A DNA stretch of 52,779 nucleotides from Azomonas agilis (GTDB lineage Bacteria; Pseudomonadota; Gammaproteobacteria; Pseudomonadales; Pseudomonadaceae). Below are positions 17,078 to 26,906 of this stretch, piece by piece; the first letter of the stretch is position 1, and each line of letters starts with the position of its first letter. The DNA lies in contig NZ_VLKG01000016.1 of assembly GCF_007830255.1 (NCBI RefSeq), forward strand, positions 1 to 52,779. The letters are read 5' to 3'. Made by a program: the position numbers and the translations under genes. The notes below the pieces were generated by a model, which worked only from the letters and a program-made list of their open reading frames with translations, made no database searches and was not told where the DNA came from.

Positions 17078-17467
17078 TCAGGGCTCGTTCCAAAAGTCGG
17101 GGCATCCCAAACGCTCAGCCCGAGCTTTAGAAGCACGTAAGGCCGCCTCTAAATCATTGAGGCTGGGTTTATTCGGGGTTTGAGCGTAAAACCAAGTCGC
17201 TTTGGCCACCATGCTGGTGCTGTACAGTTCAGCCATGCGTAAACACTCCGCCTTTAAGGTTTTGGGATTAGGCGGAATAGGCAAAGAGGCTAGGTGTGTT
17301 TCCAGCGCTGTGGGTTCGGGTTCTGGCTCCGGTAGGGAAGCTGAGGTATCTAACTTCGGAGGGGAGTCTGAACGGGGTTCAGTCGCTAATGGCTGAGGGG
17401 GAAGGCTCTGGCAAGCCGTTAACAGGCAGCAAACAACCACTGGAAGCAGGCGCAGGATGTGGGACAT
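17078..17467 (-). CDS. Small lipoprotein of unknown function
   Basis: A 129-residue protein with a lipobox, VVCCLLTAC at C19, so it is predicted to be lipid-anchored. A Pro/Glu-rich linker (residues 22-55, PEPEPEP) separates the anchor from a helical C-terminal domain containing two cysteines ([19 protein letters not shown]). It lies 37 bases upstream of dgt on the same strand. I do not recognise a named family. Confidence 0.75.
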   Translation of the reverse strand: MSHILRLLPVVVCCLLTACQSLPPQPLATEPRSDSPPKLDTSASLPEPEPEPTALETHLASLPIPPNPKTLKAECLRMAELYSTSMVAKATWFYAQTPNKPSLNDLEAALRASKARAERLGCPDFWNEP

Positions 17468-17562
17468 TCAGTTCGTGTCAGGATGAAGTGTATATAGGTA
17501 GCCTACAGGATTAGGCTCTGATCGCCAGCTCCTGTTGAGCCGCGATCAGAACGGGGGTGGAG

Positions 17563-18336
17563 TTAGCGAACGGCGTGTACGCCTGCATCCACATACAGGG
17601 TTTGGCCGGTCATACCGCTGGCATCAGGCCCAACGAGGAAGGCGACGCAGCCGCCCACTTCATCTAGGGTGACTAAACGCCCTAGGGGAGCTTCAGAGGC
17701 CATACGGCTCATCAGTTGGTCAAACTGGGGTAAACCAGACGCGGCCCGAGTGGGTAAGGGGCCGGGAGAAACCGCATGAACCCTAATATTCTTAGGCCCA
17801 AGCTCAAGTGCCATATAGCGCACTAAGGATTCCAGCGCCGCTTTAACCGGCCCCATCAATCCATAATGTGGGATGGCGTCGTCGGCTCCGATGTAGGTCA
17901 TGGTGACCAGTGCGCCGCCCTGAGGTAAGTGGGGTTCCACCAAGCGCGCCAGTTCAGCAAAGGAGTGGCACGACACGCGCATCGCCTCGTTAAAGCCTTC
18001 GGCACTGCTGTCTACCACACGGCCCAAAAGATCTGTTTTAGGGGCCCAAGCGATGGAATGCACCACAAAATCCAAGCCGCCTAATTGGTTGACGGCCTGA
18101 TGAACTAGGTGCTCCAAATCTCCGGGGTGCTCGACATTGCAGATATGTAGCGGTGCTTGAATAGATTCGGCGAGGGGGGTTACTACGGCTTGGGCTTTCT
18201 CATTCAAACACGAGAGTACCAATTGGGCGCCGCGAGCAGCTAGAACGCGGGCACAACCCCAAGCAATGCTGTGTTCGTTAGCGACACCTAGAATAAGACC
18301 ACGATGGTTAGATAGGGGAAGGTGTTCTGTAATCAT
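17563..18336 (-). CDS. FabI-like enoyl-ACP reductase (SDR family)
   Basis: A 257-residue short-chain dehydrogenase with FabI-type features. The nucleotide-binding N-terminus GLILGVANEHSIAWGCA has the FabI spacing rather than classical TGxxxGxG. Y148 (TMTYIGADDAIPHY) and Y158-x6-K165 (YGLMGPVK) match the catalytic Tyr-Tyr-Lys of E. coli FabI. It would reduce enoyl-ACP with NADH. Pseudomonads carry such a divergent FabI-like paralogue besides the main enoyl-ACP reductases, so essentiality should not be assumed. Alternative: an SDR of other specificity. Confidence 0.75.
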   Translation of the reverse strand: MITEHLPLSNHRGLILGVANEHSIAWGCARVLAARGAQLVLSCLNEKAQAVVTPLAESIQAPLHICNVEHPGDLEHLVHQAVNQLGGLDFVVHSIAWAPKTDLLGRVVDSSAEGFNEAMRVSCHSFAELARLVEPHLPQGGALVTMTYIGADDAIPHYGLMGPVKAALESLVRYMALELGPKNIRVHAVSPGPLPTRAASGLPQFDQLMSRMASEAPLGRLVTLDEVGGCVAFLVGPDASGMTGQTLYVDAGVHAVR

Positions 18337-18503
18337 CAGATGAGTTCCATGCTATGGGAAGGCTCCCTATAAGGCAGCTATAGACTGTGTTTAGATTCTG
18401 CCCACCAAAGTATGTCAGTCTGCACCTATAAATGAAGCAAGAATGTGTAAGGAATCACCTTTTGGCTGTTAAGCCCTATGTCTGGGGCTTAGGTCAGAAC
18501 ATC

Positions 18504-19811
18504 TTAGACCACAATCTGATGTGGGATAAAACGCTCGTTACTGAGTTCAAGGACAGGCGTTTCAAACGCACGAAAACACAGGGTTGCCGGAATGGCCTGC
18601 TTAGTACCGGCTTGGCCCGCCATCCACATGCCAGCAATAAAATGCTGAGCGCTGCCCGGCCATTGTGCGGCGGCCTGATACTGCTGATAGATGCGTGGCC
18701 CTTGCGCGTAGAGACCTTGAGTCTGTACTTGAAGCTGGCCTTGAGCGTCAAAAACCTCAATATTGGCGGACAGTCGTCCTAAAACCGGCTTGCTGACGTA
18801 AGCCTGTTGAGCGGCTCGGAAAGGGTCTGGAGTCAGATAGGTTCGGAGTAAAGGGGCCGCTTGATGCCGTTGGGCAAAGTCGGAATCCTGCTCCATCAAC
18901 TCAGTGACATAGGCCAGCAAGCCTTTATGGCTCATAAACCAGCGCCAAGCAGGTTCCAACAAAGCGACATGGTTGGCCCATTGTTCCCAGTTCATGAACG
19001 CCGTTGGAAACTGCTCCACCATCTCTTCCCAAGGAGAGAGCACAAAGAGGGCATCTAAATAGGTATTGGTGTTACGGATCACAAAGGGGCGGCGCCGCTC
19101 GGCGTGGTCGTAGTCGATGTCGGACAGATCCAGAAGGTGCGCAGCGGCTTGCTCTCCGATGACCTGCGCTAGGGTTTCGCAGGTGGTTAAGTCTTCAATA
19201 TGGTCAAAGGAACAGGCTAGGGCAATCTGATGCTGTGGTGCCAGCCGATGGGCTTTCAGCAGGTTGCGTGTTAAGTCGTACCATTCGTTGTATTGGCTTT
19301 GTCCGCTTGGGTCAATCTGGCTGAGTAGACGATGTTGTAGGTTAATGGACTCAAACAACATTACGGGCGTATCCCCGTTGAACTCGTAAATTCCAGTGAC
19401 TGCTCCGTTATCAGGATTGATTACTGCATCGAAGCGCCCGTACAGACTTTGGCCAATTAGGGTGCGACTGTTGAAGGTATGGCGGGCATAGGGAATAAAA
19501 TAGGCCCCGTGCTTGCGTAGAAAGGGGCAGTCCATGAAGCGATGCAAGGCCTCAGGATCTGCAAACAATCTCTGTAGACCCTCCAGCAAAGCCGCATAGG
19601 TTGCAGAAAAAGCCGTCTGGATACCCCCAATCTGGGACTCTGGAATATTGTAAAACGGCATAGCCGCCGCATGCTGTAGGGGGAAGGCCAAAAGCTCCTG
19701 CACGTTATTACGCAGGGCCGCATGATGTTGATACAGCCCATACAGGTAGGGCAGCTCTTCGCGGAGCAGGCTGTCCAAATCCAAAGCGATTGAGTGGTGG
19801 GTGATCTGCAT
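18504..19811 (-). CDS. Glutathionylspermidine synthase-like ATP-grasp ligase (YgiC-like)
   Basis: A 435-residue protein of the GSP_synth (pre-ATP-grasp) family. Visible landmarks are IYEFNGDTPVMLFESINLQHRLL (the EFNGDTP motif), YNEWYDL, IRNTNTYLDALFVLSPWEEMVEQFPT, and the C-terminal SANIEVFDAQG and GMWMAGQAG. Such enzymes form amide bonds with ATP; the YgiC substrate is not known. I start at the ATG at 19811; the frame runs a further 115 codons through the upstream lipoprotein gene, but that is overlap. The stop of the lipoprotein gene is four bases upstream, so the two are coupled like E. coli ygiB-ygiC. Confidence 0.85.
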   Translation of the reverse strand: MQITHHSIALDLDSLLREELPYLYGLYQHHAALRNNVQELLAFPLQHAAAMPFYNIPESQIGGIQTAFSATYAALLEGLQRLFADPEALHRFMDCPFLRKHGAYFIPYARHTFNSRTLIGQSLYGRFDAVINPDNGAVTGIYEFNGDTPVMLFESINLQHRLLSQIDPSGQSQYNEWYDLTRNLLKAHRLAPQHQIALACSFDHIEDLTTCETLAQVIGEQAAAHLLDLSDIDYDHAERRRPFVIRNTNTYLDALFVLSPWEEMVEQFPTAFMNWEQWANHVALLEPAWRWFMSHKGLLAYVTELMEQDSDFAQRHQAAPLLRTYLTPDPFRAAQQAYVSKPVLGRLSANIEVFDAQGQLQVQTQGLYAQGPRIYQQYQAAAQWPGSAQHFIAGMWMAGQAGTKQAIPATLCFRAFETPVLELSNERFIPHQIVV

Positions 19812-19815
19812 GCCC

Positions 19816-20556
19816 TTAGGCTCCGCCACTGTAGCTGCTGGAGCGGCTTGAGCTGGAGTTAGAGCTGCTAAATACACTGCTACTGCGAGTAGACATACTG
19901 GAGCTGGTGGAGTCTTTGGAAGCCGGAGCCGCGTTCGACGTAGGTTGTTTTTGTAAACTGACGGACGAAGGCTGAGTGGCTGTAGTGCTGGTGCCGGTTG
20001 AGGGCTGTACCGCACTGCTGGCTTGTGGGCGCACAGGGGTTGAACTGGCTGCTCCTGTTGCAGGTGTAACCGGGGTCGCTGCTCTTTGGGCGTTTTGCTG
20101 CAAGCTGTTATTGTAGCTGGAGGTAGCCATATTGCGTTGCCGGCGTTCATCCTCACGGCTGTAATAGCTGTTGGTGCGTAGGGGCGGATTTTGCCGCGCG
20201 TAGTTATTCACCCCGCCCGCGCTGATCATGTGCCCGATCAAAGCGCCCGCCGCCATGCCTGCTACCAAAGGCCAAATACTGCTTTGGGATTGCTCATTAC
20301 CTTGATCGCGCACCACGTGCAGTACGCGATTTCCGGCTTCATCAACCCCGTAGTAAACATCCTTGACGCTGGGATCAGCGGCTTGCAAGCGGGCCAGCTC
20401 AGCCTTGAGCTCGGTACTTTCCGCCGACAGTTGGGCCCGGGTTTCTGCACTGGTTGCACTGTTGCTGGGTGTGCTGGTATTGGCAGGACTGTCTTCATTT
20501 TGACAGCCTGTTAAGCTGACTGCTGTGGCCGCCAAAATCATCAGCTGCTTGTTCAT
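19816..20556 (-). CDS. Ser-rich lipoprotein, YgiB-like
   Basis: A 246-residue predicted lipoprotein (lipobox SLTGC, C18). After a coiled segment (residues 40-60), a glycine-rich hydrophobic stretch SSIWPLVAGMAAGALIGHMISAGG resembles the PLMAGYMMG segment of YgiB/DUF1190 proteins. The C-terminal third is almost entirely Ser/Thr/Ala, ending SSSRSSSYSGGA. Position immediately before the ATP-grasp gene supports a YgiB-like role, but the sequence is divergent and lacks the DUF1190 cysteines, so I do not assign the symbol. Confidence 0.7.
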   Translation of the reverse strand: MNKQLMILAATAVSLTGCQNEDSPANTSTPSNSATSAETRAQLSAESTELKAELARLQAADPSVKDVYYGVDEAGNRVLHVVRDQGNEQSQSSIWPLVAGMAAGALIGHMISAGGVNNYARQNPPLRTNSYYSREDERRQRNMATSSYNNSLQQNAQRAATPVTPATGAASSTPVRPQASSAVQPSTGTSTTATQPSSVSLQKQPTSNAAPASKDSTSSSMSTRSSSVFSSSNSSSSRSSSYSGGA

Positions 20557-20720
20557 GAACTTAAGCCCTCCTTGTGCGTGTTATTCTGAATCGCTGATTT
20601 TTTCTTTATTTCGTGTGTCATGGAACCTGTGTTAAATGGATGAATGATAGCATATCGCTGTTGAGAACTTTTCCGTTATTGCTTGATCCAATGCAGTAAG
20701 GCACAGCCGGAATAGGTGTT

Positions 20721-20774
20721 TTGAGTCTTGTGCAGATCAATTCTGCTGTGCAGAGACTCAAGCTTCAACTTGAG
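20721..20774 (+). promoter_or_regulatory. Mutually exclusive hairpins before a lipoprotein gene
   Basis: TTGAGTCT (20721-20728) can pair with AGACTCAA (20754-20761), enclosing a GCAGA/TCTGC hairpin (20732-20746). The same CTCAAG (20757-20762) can instead pair with CTTGAG (20769-20774). That second hairpin ends two bases before the Shine-Dalgarno AAGGA (20777-20781) of the next gene. Only one pairing can form at a time. A translational or attenuation switch is possible; it is untested. Confidence 0.4.
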
Positions 20775-20787
20775 ATAAGGAAGCCTA

Positions 20788-21402
20788 ATGACCAAGCTCC
20801 CTCTAGGTTCTAGCACCGCGCTAGCTGTTTCTATGCTGTTGATGGTGCAGGGGTGTTCTACCCTAGAAGAGACCAATCCAGCCCGTAGCGCTACCGAACA
20901 ACTCTTAATTTCGACCGCTGCCGAGCGAGCGGCACAGCGGTTGAATCTAAAAATTCCAGCCAATACCAGAGTCTTTGTCGAAAGCAGCAACTTTGAAGGT
21001 ACGGATGCCAAGTACGCAACAGCCGCTATTCGTAGTCATTTGCTCTCCAAAGGGGTTTTGCTGATTGATGATAAAACCAAGGCCGATGTGATTGTGGAAA
21101 CCCGTGCCGGAGCCCTGTCTACAGATCGCAAAAACACGGTGGTGGGTATTCCAGCCTTTGAGCTGCCTTTACCGCTGGCTTCTAGCTCTATCAGCGTTCC
21201 TGAACTAGCCCTGTACGGCAAAGACGGTCAGGTGGGAGTCGCCAGCTTTGCTGCTGTTGCCTATAACCCAAAAACGGGGCAGTACGTGGATGCTTCTTCA
21301 CCAACCTTTGGCTATTCCCATAACACTAAGCAAACGTTTTTGCTGTTCTTTTCATGGCGTACCAATGATTTGATTCCCAAACAGCAAAAAGATGACTTCT
21401 AA
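20788..21402 (+). CDS. Lipoprotein, DUF6655-like
   Basis: A 204-residue predicted lipoprotein (lipobox MVQGC, C23). The mature part begins STLEETNPARSATEQLLISTAAERAAQRL, which I associate with a Pseudomonas family called DUF6655; this is from memory and only moderately sure. The middle, with ADVIVETRAGALS and VPELALYGKDGQ, suggests an alternating alpha/beta domain. The start has ATAAGGA at good spacing. It is upstream of, and on the same strand as, the cobalamin operon but 160 bases away, so probably separate from it. Confidence 0.6.
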   Translation: MTKLPLGSSTALAVSMLLMVQGCSTLEETNPARSATEQLLISTAAERAAQRLNLKIPANTRVFVESSNFEGTDAKYATAAIRSHLLSKGVLLIDDKTKADVIVETRAGALSTDRKNTVVGIPAFELPLPLASSSISVPELALYGKDGQVGVASFAAVAYNPKTGQYVDASSPTFGYSHNTKQTFLLFFSWRTNDLIPKQQKDDF

Positions 21403-21565
21403 ACACTGAGGTGGTCTGAATTCGCTCACTGGGTAGGGTCGTCTCTTCTCGATTTACCCTTGTATTGGTGATACTTTGCGTCTCTAATTTTGCGGGATAA
21501 AGCAGTCTGTTGTGGTCAATAGAAGCTAAGTACGCAATCATTTCGGCTAACGCCTAATCTTTGCC

Positions 21566-22870
21566 GTGAACACAGTGATTAAGTCTTCGAATTGCCCCGC
21601 TTTGTTGATTGCAGCACCCGCTTCAGGTCAGGGTAAAACTTGGGTGACGGCGGCTTTGGCTCGTTTTCATGGTCGTCAAGGTCGGCGGGTACGGGTGTTT
21701 AAGTGTGGGCCGGATTTTTTAGATCCGATGATTTTAGCCCAAGCCTGCGGTCAGCCGGTGTATTCCTTAGACCTGTGGTTGTTAGGGGAAGAAGCGTGCC
21801 GCCGTTTGCTGTGGCAAGCCGCCGCTGAGGCCGATCTGATTCTGATTGAAGGGGTCATGGGGTTGTTTGATGGTTCGCCCTCAGCCGCTGATTTGGCGCG
21901 TCAATTCGGCATTCCCATTGTGGCAGTGATTGATGCCGCGGCTATGGCGCAAACCTTCGGTGCCTTGGTCTATGGTATGGCTCATTATCAACCGGGTTTG
22001 TCCTTTGCCGGCGTGTTAGCTAATCGTGTGGGCAGTGAGCAGCATGCGCAGTTACTGCGTAGCAGCCTGCCGGAAGGGCTGCCTTGGTGGGGTGCGTTAC
22101 CACGTAGGACGGATTGGGAGTTACCCAGCCGTCATCTGGGCTTATTTCAAGCGCAAGAAGTAGCCGATTTAGAGGATCGCCTAAACGCTGCTGCTGAAGC
22201 CATCGCCCACAGCGCCAATCCTCCTTTGCCTAACGCAATAACCTTTGAGCCTGCCGCTGAGGTTAGTATGCTTCCGCTGCTGGTCGGAGTGCGGATTGGT
22301 ATCGCACGGGATGAGGCTTTTGCCTTCACTTACGCAGCCAATTTGGATTTATTGCAGGAGTTAGGGGCCGAGCTGAAGTTTTTTTCCCCTTTGCGGGATT
22401 CCCAGTTGCCAGAGGTGGATAGCCTGTATTTTCCCGGTGGCTATCCTGAGTTGCATCTTGAAGCTTTGGCAGATAACCAAGAGTTAATGCAGAGCATTCG
22501 TGCCCATCATGCGGCCGCAAAACCCATACTGGCTGAATGTGGGGGGATGCTTTATGTGCTGGAGCGGCTAACCGATGTTGAGGGACAGTCCGCGGCTTTG
22601 CTAGGGCTGTTACCGGGGAAAGCCGTGATGCAGCCGCGTTTAGTAGCCTTAGCCTTGCAAGAGGTTGAGTTACCCGAGGGCCAATTGCGGGGCCATAGTT
22701 ATCATTACTCGCGCCTTGAGTTATCCGTAGAGCCCATAGCCCTAGGGTACAGCCCAAATGCGCGGTCTGTGAGCGAGTCAGTATTTCGGCTGGGGCGTTT
22801 GACCGCCTCCTACATTCATTTTTATCTGCCTTCTAACCCACAGGCCGCTGCGGCGTTATTTTTGCCATGA
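21566..22870 (+). CDS. cobB: Cobyrinate a,c-diamide synthase
   Basis: A 434-residue two-domain amidotransferase that amidates cobyrinate at a and c using glutamine and ATP. The N-terminal DTB synthetase-like domain shows IAAPASGQGKTW (P-loop) and LILIEGVMGLFDG. The C-terminal class I glutaminase shows LYFPGGYPE, the nucleophile in ILAECGGMLYVLE and the histidine in GHSYHYSRLE. The start is a GTG with a weak ribosome site. First gene of a nine-gene operon. I see no cobalamin riboswitch core in the 160 bases upstream. Confidence 0.95.
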   Translation: MNTVIKSSNCPALLIAAPASGQGKTWVTAALARFHGRQGRRVRVFKCGPDFLDPMILAQACGQPVYSLDLWLLGEEACRRLLWQAAAEADLILIEGVMGLFDGSPSAADLARQFGIPIVAVIDAAAMAQTFGALVYGMAHYQPGLSFAGVLANRVGSEQHAQLLRSSLPEGLPWWGALPRRTDWELPSRHLGLFQAQEVADLEDRLNAAAEAIAHSANPPLPNAITFEPAAEVSMLPLLVGVRIGIARDEAFAFTYAANLDLLQELGAELKFFSPLRDSQLPEVDSLYFPGGYPELHLEALADNQELMQSIRAHHAAAKPILAECGGMLYVLERLTDVEGQSAALLGLLPGKAVMQPRLVALALQEVELPEGQLRGHSYHYSRLELSVEPIALGYSPNARSVSESVFRLGRLTASYIHFYLPSNPQAAAALFLP

Positions 22871-23517
22871 CTGCTGACTTTACTGATTCTGAGCGGGCGG
22901 CGGTGTACCGAGCCATCGCAGAGCGCCGAGATATGCGGCATTTTTGCGGTGGACAGATTGAGCCGGAGGTATTGCAACGTCTGCTGAATGCAGCTCATCA
23001 GGCTCCGAGCGTTGGTTTAATGCAGCCTTGGCGTTTTATCCGAATTTGTAATCCTGAGCGGCGTGCAGCGATCCAAAATCTAGTGGAGCAAGAGCGCCAA
23101 CAGACGGCAGAAGCTTTGGGTGAGCGACGGGACGAATTTCTACGCCTGAAAGTAGAAGGTATTAAAGACTGCGCCGAGCTGCTGGTGGTGGCTTTGATGG
23201 AAGGGCGTGAGGCGCATATTTTTGGCCGCCGTACCTTGCCCGATATGGATTTAGCCTCAGTGGCCTGTGCCATCCAAAACCTGTGGCTGGCAGCCCGGGC
23301 TGAAGGTTTGGGTATGGGTTGGGTTTCCCTGTTCGATCCTGAGGCTTTAGGGCCGCTTTTGAGTCTGCCTCAAGGCGCACAAGCCGTGGCGATCCTCTGC
23401 TTGGGGCCAGTGACAGCCTTTTATCAGCAACCGATGTTAGAGGCTGAGGGCTGGACAAAAGCTCGTCCTCTGTCGGAGTTACTGTATCAAGACGATTGGG
23501 GCACGCCTCTATGTTGA
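22867..23517 (+). CDS. bluB: 5,6-dimethylbenzimidazole synthase BluB
   Basis: A 216-residue nitroreductase-fold enzyme that breaks down reduced FMN with oxygen to form dimethylbenzimidazole, the lower ligand of B12. [29 protein letters not shown] and [12 protein letters not shown] are the flavin-binding landmarks of BluB. It overlaps cobB by four bases (ATGA). Placement inside the operon points to aerobic, self-sufficient ligand synthesis, feeding CobT downstream. Confidence 0.95.
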   Translation: MTADFTDSERAAVYRAIAERRDMRHFCGGQIEPEVLQRLLNAAHQAPSVGLMQPWRFIRICNPERRAAIQNLVEQERQQTAEALGERRDEFLRLKVEGIKDCAELLVVALMEGREAHIFGRRTLPDMDLASVACAIQNLWLAARAEGLGMGWVSLFDPEALGPLLSLPQGAQAVAILCLGPVTAFYQQPMLEAEGWTKARPLSELLYQDDWGTPLC

Positions 23518-24437
23518 TGGGTACAGCACTGACGGTCATAGCGGCTTTATTGTTGGATCACTGGCTGGGAGAGCCTAGGCGCGCTCATCCTCTAGTGGCC
23601 TTTGGTGCTTGGGCGAATGTGCTGGAGCTTAAGCTCAATCCACAAGGGCAAGGAAAGCGCTCAGCAGGTCTTTTGGCTTGGGCATTGGCCGTGTTGCCAT
23701 TAACCGCTTTGGCTTGGATGTTGAGTCAAATTCCTTATCTGGGCTGTCTGATTGAGGTGGGTTTGCTGTATTTGGCTATTGGTTTGCGCAGTCTGTTTGA
23801 GCACGTCCAGCCCATCATCCAAGCGCTACACACACACAACCTAAGCGAAGCTCGGTGGCGAGTGAGCCACATCGTTAGCCGAGATACCCAAGCTTTAGAT
23901 GCGGATGCTGTGGCACGAGCCGCCACCGAGTCTGTATTAGAGAACGGCAGTGATGCGGTCTTTGCAGCCTTGTTCTGGTTTGTGGTCGCGGGTGCTCCGG
24001 GTGTGGTGTTGTATCGCCTAAGCAATACCTTAGATGCCATGTGGGGTTACAAGAACGTCCGCTTTCTACATTTTGGTTGGGCAGCAGCGCGCATTGACGA
24101 TGGACTCAATTACATTCCCGCCCGTTTAACGGCTTTAAGCTATGCCCTCTGTGGCCATACCCGAACGGCTCTGCATTGCTGGCGTACTCAAGCACCTTTG
24201 TGGGACAGTCCCAACGCGGGGCCGGTGATGGCTGCGGGTGCTGGGGCTTTAAGGGTGCGTTTGGGCGGCACGGCGGTATATGGTGGCGCCATCCATCAAC
24301 GCCCCGATTTGGGCGAAGGCTCAGTCCCTGAGGCTAAGGATATCCAGCGAGCTTTAAGGCTATTGCAGCGGGTCACAGGGCTTTGGCTGGCGCTGCTGCT
24401 ATTAGGTGGATTGTTGGGTGGATGGCTGTATGCTTGA
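23511..24437 (+). CDS. cobD: Adenosylcobinamide-phosphate synthase
   Basis: A 308-residue membrane protein of the CbiB/CobD family that attaches aminopropanol phosphate to adenosylcobyric acid. [20 protein letters not shown] at the N-terminus and [24 protein letters not shown] in the middle are family signatures; four to five hydrophobic segments are visible. I use the ATG at 23511; ATG at 23517 is equally possible. Both overlap the bluB stop. Confidence 0.93.
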   Translation: MLMGTALTVIAALLLDHWLGEPRRAHPLVAFGAWANVLELKLNPQGQGKRSAGLLAWALAVLPLTALAWMLSQIPYLGCLIEVGLLYLAIGLRSLFEHVQPIIQALHTHNLSEARWRVSHIVSRDTQALDADAVARAATESVLENGSDAVFAALFWFVVAGAPGVVLYRLSNTLDAMWGYKNVRFLHFGWAAARIDDGLNYIPARLTALSYALCGHTRTALHCWRTQAPLWDSPNAGPVMAAGAGALRVRLGGTAVYGGAIHQRPDLGEGSVPEAKDIQRALRLLQRVTGLWLALLLLGGLLGGWLYA

Positions 24438-25413
24438 ACACGGTGGCCGCCTGCGCCAAGCCGCGCAAACCTATAGCATTCCGATGCAGGATTGGCTGGA
24501 CTTATCCACCGGATTAGCCCCTTGGTCGCTTCCCTTTCCTGCCGTACCCGAACAACTTTGGCAGCGCCTCCCTGAAGCGGAGGATGGTTTAGCCGAGCAA
24601 GCCGCCCATTATTACGGTGCGGCCCATGCGTTGCCGGTGGCCGGAACCCAAGCCGCTATTCAAGCCTTACCGCGTTTGCGTCCGCCCAGTCGAGTGGGGA
24701 TATTATCGCCGTGTTACGCCGAACATGCGTATCAGTGGCAACAGGCGGGTCACTGTGTTGAGCTTTTGAAGGAAGCTGATATTCCTACTCGACTACCCGA
24801 TCTACAAGTGCTGGTGGTGGTCAACCCAAGTAACCCGACCGGGCAATTGCTGGAGCCTGAGTTGTTACTGACTTGGCACAAGCAGTTGGCTTCACGAGGT
24901 GGTTGGCTGGTGCTGGATGAGGCCTTTATGGATGCCACTCCAGAGCACAGCCTAGCCGCTGCCAGCAAGCGTCCGGGGCTGATTGTGTTGCGTTCTTTAG
25001 GGAAGTTCTTTGGGCTGGCAGGAGTGCGTTTAGGCTTTGTGCTGGCAGAGCCCAAGTTGCTAGAAGCGCTGGAGCACTGGCTGGGGCCTTGGGCTGTGAG
25101 CGGCCCAGCACGTTGGATTGGGGCCGCATGCCTGCAAAACCTAGAAGCACAACAGCAGCAACGCCAACGCTTGCATCAAACCAGCCAACGCCTGAACAGG
25201 CTATTAGCGCATCAAGGGTTTCCCATTGTAGGAAGCACGGCTTTTTTCCACTGGTTGGTCACTGAGCAAGCAGCGGCTTTGCATCAGCACTGTGCTCAAC
25301 AAGGCATCTTACTGCGCCATTTCCCCGAATTGCAGGGCTTGCGTCTGGGCTTACCGGCTACGGAGGCAGATTGGCAACGTCTGGAGCAGGCCCTAAACGG
25401 GTTTAGGAGATGA
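24430..25413 (+). CDS. cobC: Threonine-phosphate decarboxylase
   Basis: A 327-residue PLP enzyme of aminotransferase fold making aminopropanol phosphate for the nucleotide loop. Seen are [32 protein letters not shown], and [15 protein letters not shown] with the PLP lysine. The ATG at 24430 overlaps the cobD stop by eight bases and begins the family motif EHGGRL; frame further upstream lies inside cobD. It is named cobC in the Pseudomonas scheme (cobD in Salmonella); the operon also holds a phosphatase that others call cobC. Confidence 0.92.
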   Translation: MLEHGGRLRQAAQTYSIPMQDWLDLSTGLAPWSLPFPAVPEQLWQRLPEAEDGLAEQAAHYYGAAHALPVAGTQAAIQALPRLRPPSRVGILSPCYAEHAYQWQQAGHCVELLKEADIPTRLPDLQVLVVVNPSNPTGQLLEPELLLTWHKQLASRGGWLVLDEAFMDATPEHSLAAASKRPGLIVLRSLGKFFGLAGVRLGFVLAEPKLLEALEHWLGPWAVSGPARWIGAACLQNLEAQQQQRQRLHQTSQRLNRLLAHQGFPIVGSTAFFHWLVTEQAAALHQHCAQQGILLRHFPELQGLRLGLPATEADWQRLEQALNGFRR

Positions 25414-25415
25414 TA

Positions 25416-26906
25416 ATGATGAAGCGCGCCACAACCCTGATGGTGCAGGGCACTACCTCGGATGCGGGTAAAAGTACACTGGTGACAGCTTTGTGCCGTT
25501 GGCTAGCGCGCCAATCGGTATCTGTAGCCCCTTTTAAGCCACAAAATATGGCCTTAAACAGCGCTGTGACGGCGGATGGCGGCGAAATTGGTCGCGCCCA
25601 AGCGGTACAGGCTCAAGCCGCCGGTTTAGAGCCGCATACCGACATGAACCCCATCCTGCTCAAACCCAATACTGACATTGGGGCACAGGTGATCGTGCAG
25701 GGCAAAGCTATCGGCAATATGGCGGCGGTGGGTTATCAGCAGTACAAACCTATGGCCATGCGAGCCGTGTTGGAGTCCCATCAGCGTTTGGCCCATCAGT
25801 ATCAGGTGATCATCGTTGAGGGGGCCGGTTCTCCGGCGGAAATCAACCTTCGAGCCAACGATATTGCCAATATGGGCTTTGCGGAGGCGGTGGATTGCCC
25901 CGTGATTTTGATCGCCGATATTGATCGCGGCGGTGTATTTGCCCATTTGGTCGGAACCTTGGCTTTGCTGTCGCCTTCGGAGCAAGCGCGGGTACAGGGG
26001 TTTGTCATTAACCGATTTCGGGGGGATCTGGCGTTGTTACAGTCAGGTTTAGACTGGCTGGAGCAATATACGGGCAAGCCGGTGTTGGGTGTGTTGCCCT
26101 ATGTGCAGGATTTGCATTTAGAGGCTGAGGATAGCGTAGACGTGCGCCAAGTAACGGCTAGCGCTCATCCGCTTAAAGTCATAGTGCCGGTGTTACCGCG
26201 CTTGAGTAACCATACTGACTTTGATCCCTTACGCTTGCATCCACAGGTGGATTTGCAGTTTATCGGCCCCGGTCAGCCCATTCCGGCTGCGGATTTGATC
26301 ATTTTGCCCGGCTCTAAAAGTGTGCGTGCTGATTTAGCGCGGTTGCGTGCTGAGGGTTGGGAGGAAGCGATCCAACGTCATCTGCGCTACGGCGGTAAGC
26401 TGCTGGGGATTTGTGGTGGCTTCCAGATATTAGGTCAGCAACTGCACGATCCTCTGGGTTTAGAGGGCGATGCCGGTGACAGCGAAGGCTTAGGTTTACT
26501 GGAGTTCTCCACGGTGCTGGAAGCAGAAAAGCAGTTACACCGCGTACAGGGCCAACTGTGTTTACAACAGGTACCCATCAGCGGCTACGAGATTCACGCA
26601 GGTGTCAGCCGAGGGCCTGCTTTAGAGCGTCCGGCAGTGTACTTAGACTCAGGCCGTGTGGATGGAGCTATCAGCGCCGATGGGCAGATTCTGGGGACTT
26701 ACTTACATGGCCTGTTTGAACAGCCCAGTGCCTGCGCTGCTTTATTGCGTTGGGCGGGTCTGCAAGATCCACAGGCATTCGATTATCAGGCCCGTCGTGA
26801 ACAGGACATTGAGCGCCTAGCCGATCTGGTACAGCAGCATCTGGATATCAAGCGCCTAAACCGACTCTGTGGACTGACTGCGAAGGAAATCCCATGCCTG
26901 AACTGA
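25416..26906 (+). CDS. cobQ: Cobyric acid synthase
   Basis: A 496-residue glutamine amidotransferase adding amides b, d, e and g to adenosylcobyrinate diamide. The P-loop region [13 protein letters not shown] and [13 protein letters not shown] are at the N-terminus; the glutaminase domain shows the nucleophile in [12 protein letters not shown] and a histidine in [14 protein letters not shown] at 25405-25409 gives best spacing to the ATG at 25416; ATGs at 25410 and 25419 are alternatives. It overlaps cobU by 13 bases. Confidence 0.95.
   Translation: MMKRATTLMVQGTTSDAGKSTLVTALCRWLARQSVSVAPFKPQNMALNSAVTADGGEIGRAQAVQAQAAGLEPHTDMNPILLKPNTDIGAQVIVQGKAIGNMAAVGYQQYKPMAMRAVLESHQRLAHQYQVIIVEGAGSPAEINLRANDIANMGFAEAVDCPVILIADIDRGGVFAHLVGTLALLSPSEQARVQGFVINRFRGDLALLQSGLDWLEQYTGKPVLGVLPYVQDLHLEAEDSVDVRQVTASAHPLKVIVPVLPRLSNHTDFDPLRLHPQVDLQFIGPGQPIPAADLIILPGSKSVRADLARLRAEGWEEAIQRHLRYGGKLLGICGGFQILGQQLHDPLGLEGDAGDSEGLGLLEFSTVLEAEKQLHRVQGQLCLQQVPISGYEIHAGVSRGPALERPAVYLDSGRVDGAISADGQILGTYLHGLFEQPSACAALLRWAGLQDPQAFDYQARREQDIERLADLVQQHLDIKRLNRLCGLTAKEIPCLN

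Noticed and set aside
17516-17549. Terminator after the FabI-like gene
   Set aside because: TCTGATCG/CGATCAGA pair, but the loop is 18 bases and no T run follows.
19812-20156. 115-residue N-terminal extension of the ATP-grasp ligase
   Set aside because: It overlaps the lipoprotein gene in another frame, is of low complexity, and the family begins at MQITHHSIALDL.
21403-21565. Cobalamin riboswitch before cobB
   Set aside because: Too short, and I could not find the B12-box or its conserved neighbouring core; recorded as a finding about its absence instead.
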